Part shown: in pieces, positions 7,248-9,977 of the stretch
Position numbering within the stretch: position 1 is the first letter of the stretch
Layout: each line of letters opens with the position of its first letter
Assembly: GCA_049289035.1 (NCBI GenBank)
Contig: JBAQIV010000065.1
Span: 1-9,977 of the forward strand
Source of the DNA: JAPUDQ01 sp049289035
Lineage (GTDB): Bacteria > Patescibacteriota > Saccharimonadia > Saccharimonadales > Saccharimonadaceae
Direction: 5' to 3'
DNA: 9,977 bases
Position numbers and translations under genes: made by a program
The notes under the pieces: model-generated
Told to the model about the DNA's origin: nothing
Database searches by the model: none
Seen by the model: the letters and a program-made list of their open reading frames with translations, nothing else

Positions 7248-7306
7248 ATTATCAGGCATAAGCATGTTTATGTCAACAGTTTTTCTGCGATTTTTCTGAC
7301 TTTTTT
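7248..7306 (-). promoter_or_regulatory. Strong promoter with phased A-tract UP region for the 207-aa gene
   Basis: On the minus strand a consensus TTGACA (7276-7271) is followed, after the optimal 17 bp, by GATAAT (7253-7248, one change from TATAAT). Three A-tracts end at 7284, 7295 and 7306 (5, 5 and 6 bases, 11 bp apart) and lie just upstream of the -35, as expected of an UP element or intrinsic bend. The predicted start of transcription is 7241, with a leader of about 30 nt that contains a strong Shine-Dalgarno sequence. Confidence 0.8.
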
Positions 7307-7379
7307 GAGATAATACCGCCAGCCACTGCACCAGGATACCCCGTATCAGCATGATTACCCCTGTTTTGTAGAGAACATA

Positions 7380-7946
7380 TTAGGCTGCTAAGTGCTCGCG
7401 AATCGCCTTTTCGATCTGCGTATTTGACTCATAGCGTATATACGGCATGCCAGCCGCATCGGCGCCGTCACAAAACTCTTGGCGATCGTCGATCATCAGG
7501 CACTGGTCGACTGGCAGGCCGAGTCGTGTCGCCGCCAGTTTAAATATCTCTGGGTCGGGCTTGACCATGCGCACCTGGTACGACAGCACAACTTCGTCAA
7601 ACAATTCGTTTAGCTCCTGCTGGCTAAATATCGTCTCGATCACCCCGCTCCCGACGTTACTGAGCAGCGCCGTCTTGTGCGTCTGACGCAAGTGTTTGAC
7701 ATAGGTTAGTAGCTCTTTATTTGTCGTATGATGACGATTTATCGCTTCACGTACCTTTTCGTGATCCATACCAATGATATCGCCCACGCGCGCCGCGTAT
7801 TCCTCTTGGGTAATAAACCCGTAATCAGTTGCTAAGTGTGCGTCGGCCAGTTCTTTGTGTTTCTCAGGTGGGCACAGGTTACGAAACGTAAAATAGCTCG
7901 TGCCGACAAGCACCCCAAAACAATCAAATATAACCGCACGTGTCAT
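7380..7946 (-). CDS. HAD-superfamily hydrolase (188 aa)
   Basis: All four HAD motifs are visible. Motif I is VIFDCFGVL with nucleophile D8; the usual second Asp is replaced by F10, as in the YihX/epoxide-hydrolase-N-terminal type of HAD protein. Motif II is LLSN (S96). Motif III is K129 in VKPD. Motif IV is IDDR (D153, D154). A helical cap is inserted between about residues 15 and 80, and VKPDPEIFKLA plus CLMIDD are typical of subfamily I. The length is at the short end of the usual 190-230. The substrate cannot be told from sequence; without the second Asp of motif I, phosphatase activity is less sure than for canonical members. It is transcribed alone from its own extended -10 and is probably a cytoplasmic housekeeping enzyme. 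Confidence 0.9.
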   Translation of the reverse strand: MTRAVIFDCFGVLVGTSYFTFRNLCPPEKHKELADAHLATDYGFITQEEYAARVGDIIGMDHEKVREAINRHHTTNKELLTYVKHLRQTHKTALLSNVGSGVIETIFSQQELNELFDEVVLSYQVRMVKPDPEIFKLAATRLGLPVDQCLMIDDRQEFCDGADAAGMPYIRYESNTQIEKAIREHLAA

Positions 7947-7952
7947 ACGGTC

Positions 7953-7961
7953 ATTGTATCA
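7953..7961 (-). promoter_or_regulatory. Extended -10 with predicted +1 at the A of the HAD start codon
   Basis: The minus strand shows TGATACAAT (7961-7953), an extended -10 with one change from the TATAAT core. Counting 7 positions from its last base places +1 at 7946, the A of the ATG. No good -35 and no Shine-Dalgarno sequence are present. The HAD mRNA is therefore probably leaderless. Confidence 0.45.
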
Positions 7962-8033
7962 TTGTTAACCATCGTTAGTTATAAGTACCATTGGATGTCA
8001 GCAAGCGACAGCGCAGCCTTCAGGGGTTAGGAG

Positions 8034-8114
8034 TCTTACGTGCGAATTTATTTCGCACGTAAGATGGGAAGGGTTGGCCCTTCCCTTGAGAGTTCGACAT
8101 GATATGTCGAACTC
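8034..8114. repeat. Cluster of three perfect hairpins between two genes
   Basis: Three adjacent perfect inverted repeats with unrelated stems. The first has arms 8034-8046 and 8052-8064 (13 bp, loop TTTAT). The second has arms 8066-8073 and 8078-8085 (8 bp of GGGAAGGG, loop TTGG). The third has arms 8090-8100 and 8104-8114 (11 bp, loop GAT). They are 1 and 4 nt apart, so 64 of 81 bases are in stems. No T-tract follows any of them on either strand, so they are not ordinary intrinsic terminators. The cluster starts 9 nt after the stop of the 199-aa gene. It could act as an mRNA 3' structure, a regulatory RNA or a recombination/binding site; the sequence alone does not decide. Confidence 0.75.
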
Positions 8115-8122
8115 GGAAATTG

Positions 8123-8722
8123 TTAGCGAAGTTTGAGCGGCTTGACAGCGGTCAGAAAGTCAGGAATTTGCTTGGTAAACAGGTTTTTGACCGCGTCGTT
8201 GGCACCGCCAAAACTACCGCGCGACCCGCTACAGGTGGTTGTCCAAACACGTTTTATCTGGTCGCCGTTTTCAAACAGCTCATAGACGTATTTTTTGCCG
8301 GTTGCACAGACGCCTCTGTCGTCGTTTTCAAGTTCGCTCAGCGAGCGCTCTTTGTCGAAACCGACACGACTGAGTGCATAGACAAACTGTTGGTAGCCTT
8401 CGTAGGTGTTATCATAATCGCTGCTGGCAGCTTGCGACTGCGTGTAACCTTTGTACGCAGCAAAACGACGGTTCGTCGTAGTCACCGTTATCTCGTAGCT
8501 CTCTCTGTCTTCATTGGCAACGACTGGGCCGTACACTGTCATACGAACACTGCGCCCGCTGTGCACGGTGGTGACAAGACGACGATTTTGCTCATCAACA
8601 GATGGCTGTGTACCACGGCTCCCACTGGTAATGAAGAAAAACAGTCCTGCGACAATCAGGAAAAAGACCACACCGATGATGATCATCCCCAGTCGAGTTG
8701 GACCGCCAAATTCTCTGTTCAT
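8123..8722 (-). CDS. One-pass membrane protein with extracytoplasmic domain, function unknown (199 aa)
   Basis: A short basic N-terminus is followed by a membrane helix at about residues 12-33 (GMIIIGVVFFLIVAGLFFFI) and an outside domain of about 165 residues. Conserved-looking blocks are SVRMTVYGPVVANEDRESYEI, RRFAAYKGY, YQQFVYALSRVGF and, near the end, KYVYELFENG.....WTTTC. C139 and C164 could form a disulfide, which would fit an extracellular fold. I recall similar proteins in Saccharibacteria but know of no function. The ATG at 8722 is chosen because a complete promoter puts the start of transcription exactly on it. It is transcribed alone, with the triple hairpin cluster just downstream of its stop codon. 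Confidence 0.8.
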   Translation of the reverse strand: MNREFGGPTRLGMIIIGVVFFLIVAGLFFFITSGSRGTQPSVDEQNRRLVTTVHSGRSVRMTVYGPVVANEDRESYEITVTTTNRRFAAYKGYTQSQAASSDYDNTYEGYQQFVYALSRVGFDKERSLSELENDDRGVCATGKKYVYELFENGDQIKRVWTTTCSGSRGSFGGANDAVKNLFTKQIPDFLTAVKPLKLR

Positions 8723-8728
8723 ATCTTC

Positions 8729-8757
8729 ATTTTAGCATAAATGTTATAAAAAGTCAA
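8729..8757 (-). promoter_or_regulatory. Complete promoter for a leaderless 199-aa gene
   Basis: On the minus strand TTGACT (8757-8752), 17 bp, then TAAAAT (8734-8729) with a TGC extension. Counting from the -10 places +1 at 8722, the A of the ATG. This is the best leaderless candidate in the window because -35, spacer and extended -10 all agree. Confidence 0.7.
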
Positions 8758-8798
8758 TGCTTGCACCTCTATGTCTTCACTTCCTAGTATGCCACAAT

Positions 8799-9386
8799 TT
8801 ACACTTTTTCAAGCACATTGCCTCCAACTGCCTGCAGACGACCGATCGTCAAAGCATGCAGTTCGTCCATGCTCCTGAGTGGTTGCGGTACTCTATCGCC
8901 ACCCGGCCAGTAAACTGTTTCGCCAGTGTAGCAGCACACTACCACGCGCGGCCAATAGTGCTCGGGATAGCCGAGACCAGGCAGATCACTCTCGAGCCAA
9001 TATACCGTCTCGGCATCCGAAGTCATGGTATCGATCCCAGGACGATAGCCACTGACGCCCACGATAGGCACGTCACCTTCAGTACGCGATTGAATATCGC
9101 CGATCATCAGGTGCATGCGGCCAGTGTCTTCGGGGCAAAGCGGGTCAACAGCAAGGCGCAGCAGTGTACCGGTATCACTGAAGCCAGCAGTACGTTCTAG
9201 GAGGCCATGCGCCGCATAGGGCACTTCGCCAGCACGCCGTCGTGAGACGTCTGGGTGACCGACGTGCCGCCAAAAAAAGCCTCGCACAAATGTGCGAGCT
9301 TCGGGCGTCGTATTGACATAGTCTATCGGTGAGGTAAATCGCTCTTCCCCTGGTATTGGTTGTAGTTCCGACAACGGTACCGACAT
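8799..9386 (-). CDS. Unrecognised soluble protein (195 aa)
   Basis: The 195 residues have no signal peptide and no membrane helix, and I match them to no family. They are hydrophilic, Pro- and Gly-rich, with many charged and aromatic residues. Blocks that look structured are TFVRGFFWRHVGHPDVSRRR, MHLMIGDIQSRTEGDVPIVG, ETVYWLESDLPGLGYPEHYW, VVVCCYTGETVYWPGGDRV and a helical C-terminus MDELHALTIGRLQAVGG. The paired segment VYW (near 128 and 158) and several His and Asp are possible ligands, but no catalytic motif is evident. Unlike most neighbours it is predicted to be cytoplasmic. The start at 9386 is backed by the G-rich AGGGGGCGGG (9397-9388) immediately upstream and a TTGACA promoter about 80 nt away. 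No long competing frame lies on this strand. Confidence 0.7.
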   Translation of the reverse strand: MSVPLSELQPIPGEERFTSPIDYVNTTPEARTFVRGFFWRHVGHPDVSRRRAGEVPYAAHGLLERTAGFSDTGTLLRLAVDPLCPEDTGRMHLMIGDIQSRTEGDVPIVGVSGYRPGIDTMTSDAETVYWLESDLPGLGYPEHYWPRVVVCCYTGETVYWPGGDRVPQPLRSMDELHALTIGRLQAVGGNVLEKV

Positions 9387-9387
9387 A

Positions 9388-9397
9388 CCCGCCCCCT
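9388..9397 (-). promoter_or_regulatory. G-rich ribosome binding site before the 195-aa gene
   Basis: AGGGGGCGGG on the minus strand ends 1 nt before the ATG at 9386. It is unusually G-rich and close to the start compared with AAGAAAGG sites elsewhere in the window, but it is the only purine tract here that can decide the start. Confidence 0.45.
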
Positions 9398-9445
9398 ATG
9401 CGTCACTGTTTGTTTTAATGTTTTGACCGATCAACTCTACCTATT

Positions 9446-9474
9446 GTAATACGCTTACGGTATGGCGTTGTCAA
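9446..9474 (-). promoter_or_regulatory. Promoter of the 195-aa gene
   Basis: A consensus TTGACA (9474-9469) on the minus strand has TATTAC (9451-9446) at 17 bp. A better -10, TACAAT (9448-9443), is 20 bp away, so the exact -10 is uncertain. The leader is about 50 nt and holds an imperfect dyad TTGACCGATCAA (9423-9434) that could be an operator. Confidence 0.5.
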
Positions 9475-9500
9475 GCCCTCATCTTCACGGCCCTCACCCC

Positions 9501-9662
9501 TCAGAGCAACTGCCCTTGCCTGCCAACTGGTATACACCTGAGTCTCAAAACTTCCTCTAAAGGAGCAGTTGGCCGTATCGGCTAGCCCCTGCTAAGGCTG
9601 GTACTATATCAGTTAGCAAGCAGGGGCAGTTGCTCTGAAAAGGAGGTTTTAAAGACTCAGGT
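9501..9662. repeat. Interlocked inverted repeats with two mutually exclusive folds
   Basis: Four inverted repeats share this non-coding stretch. A: 9536-9556 with 9641-9662, about 20 bp with a bulge and a mismatch, including 10 perfect outer pairs. B: 9501-9515 with 9624-9638, 15 perfect bp, extendable by 3. C: 9585-9593 with 9619-9627, 9 perfect bp. D: 9522-9529 with 9566-9573, 8 perfect bp. B and D nest; A and C nest. A crosses both B and D, and C overlaps B, so the nested pairs B+D and A+C exclude each other unless a pseudoknot forms. It starts 2 nt after the stop of the 87-aa gene, reading on the minus strand. No T-tract closes it. It could be a 3' UTR switch, a structured RNA or a DNA-level element. 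Confidence 0.75.
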
Positions 9663-9664
9663 AT

Positions 9665-9928
9665 TTATTGACACGCGCCAGTACCGCGAACAAAATTCGC
9701 AAACGCATCGGTACCGCCACACACCTGTCCCTTCACGTCGAGTTTTTGCGTAGCTGAGTCACGAAAGTTCTGTACGGTGTCATTTGTACTGCGGATAAAC
9801 ATAACCGTCTGGAACAAGAAAAAACCTATGACGCCCAGGGCCAACAAAAACAGCGTCCCAAATATCGTGATCCAGGTGTTGAGTATCTTAAGTTGCCGAA
9901 CTAACTGTCTCTCGAGCTGCTCATTCAT
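9665..9928 (-). CDS. Small one-pass membrane protein (87 aa)
   Basis: The first 17 residues are charged and helical (MNEQLERQLVRQLKILN), followed by a membrane helix at about 19-45 (WITIFGTLFLLALGVIGFFL, QTVMFI) and an outside segment of about 42 residues. C70 and C86 may form a disulfide. I recall similar short proteins in Saccharibacteria; no function is known to me. The ATG at 9928 is supported by the extended -10 just upstream; an AGAGGG lies between the -10 and the ATG and could serve as a weak ribosome binding site if transcription starts further up. The structured block at 9501-9662 follows its stop codon. Confidence 0.72.
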   Translation of the reverse strand: MNEQLERQLVRQLKILNTWITIFGTLFLLALGVIGFFLFQTVMFIRSTNDTVQNFRDSATQKLDVKGQVCGGTDAFANFVRGTGACQ

Positions 9929-9937
9929 ATGCCCTCT

Positions 9938-9946
9938 AGTATACCA
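9938..9946 (-). promoter_or_regulatory. Extended -10 before the 87-aa gene
   Basis: TGGTATACT on the minus strand (9946-9938): TGn plus a -10 one base from consensus, with no recognisable -35 at the expected distance. The predicted +1 is about 9931, 3 nt before the ATG. The position where a -35 should be is occupied by the heptamer repeat. Confidence 0.45.
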
Positions 9947-9950
9947 GCTA

Positions 9951-9977
9951 CTTCCTGCTTCCTGCTTCCTGCTTCCT
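9951..9977. repeat. Tandem heptamer repeat CTTCCTG running off the window
   Basis: Three full copies of CTTCCTG (AGGAAGC type on the minus strand) at 9951, 9958 and 9965 and six bases of a fourth reach the window edge. The unit is perfect in every copy. It abuts the promoter of the 87-aa gene. Confidence 0.9.

Noticed and set aside
7227..7352. A 41-codon open frame on the minus strand between the HAD gene and the 207-aa gene
   Set aside because: It runs straight through the -35, -10 and phased A-tracts of the strong promoter and ends within the leader. Its Lys/Asn/Gln-rich middle simply reflects the A-tracts. An AGGGG lies before its ATG, so it is not fully excluded.
8034..8114. CRISPR array or a tandem intrinsic terminator
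   Set aside because: The three hairpins differ in sequence, so they are not direct repeats with spacers, and no T-tract follows any stem on either strand.
8099..8740. A 213-codon open frame on the plus strand
   Set aside because: It lies antisense to the 199-aa gene and starts inside the third hairpin. The minus-strand frame has a membrane helix, a full promoter and a recognisable protein pattern, while this one does not.
8757..9200. A 147-codon open frame on the plus strand
   Set aside because: It is antisense to the 195-aa gene, lacks a good ribosome binding site and has a composition typical of a shadow frame.
9423..9450. A plus-strand promoter TTGACC-16-TGTAAT pointing towards the structured block
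   Set aside because: It would overlap the minus-strand promoter of the 195-aa gene base for base, and the -10 has a mismatch at a key position. It would matter if the structured block proved to be transcribed on the plus strand, so it is worth a look in RNA-seq.
1..9977. tRNA, rRNA and known riboswitch genes
   Set aside because: No cloverleaf, rRNA segment or riboswitch consensus could be recognised on either strand.

Overview
The window is a stretch of a small, moderately GC-rich bacterial genome in which every convincing gene lies on the minus strand. Several predicted proteins look like the small membrane and surface proteins typical of Candidatus Saccharibacteria (TM7) and other Patescibacteria/CPR. 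Examples are the 179-aa protein with a YLTNGQAYFGKL segment, the 117-aa protein with NGDKVLLY...KAIIYRPS, and a beta-rich secreted protein ending GTYTDTVTYTAVTNP. TAA, TAG and TGA all act as stops, so the UGA=Gly code of Gracilibacteria/Absconditabacteria is unlikely. The lineage call comes from remembered family resemblance, not a search.

Right end, about 7380-9977: an 87-aa one-pass membrane protein, an unrecognised 195-aa soluble protein, a 199-aa one-pass membrane protein and a HAD-family hydrolase, each with its own apparent promoter. Two non-coding blocks stand out. At 9501-9662 there are four inverted repeats that form two mutually exclusive folds. At 8034-8114 there are three back-to-back perfect hairpins with no T-tract.

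Centre, about 3393-7310: a cell-surface cluster. A 207-aa secreted beta-rich protein has the strongest promoter in the window (phased A-tracts, TTGACA-17-GATAAT) and a clean intrinsic terminator. It is followed by a DUF916-like membrane-anchored protein, a LamG-domain protein and a second DUF916-like protein overlapping it by 4 nt. The C-terminus of the LamG protein repeats the fold signature of the 207-aa protein. The set is reminiscent of WxL/DUF916 surface complexes of Firmicutes and plausibly builds an adhesive surface structure.

Left end, 1-3363: a long secreted fibre-like protein whose C-terminal part resembles phage tail/structural proteins, two small one-pass membrane proteins in an apparent operon with it, and the start of a second fibre paralogue cut by the window edge.

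A recurring theme is very short or absent 5' leaders. At several genes a good -10 box (often TGn-extended) sits just 6-12 nt before the ATG, and at two the predicted +1 is the A of the ATG. Other genes, including the strongest, have a normal leader and a Shine-Dalgarno sequence.
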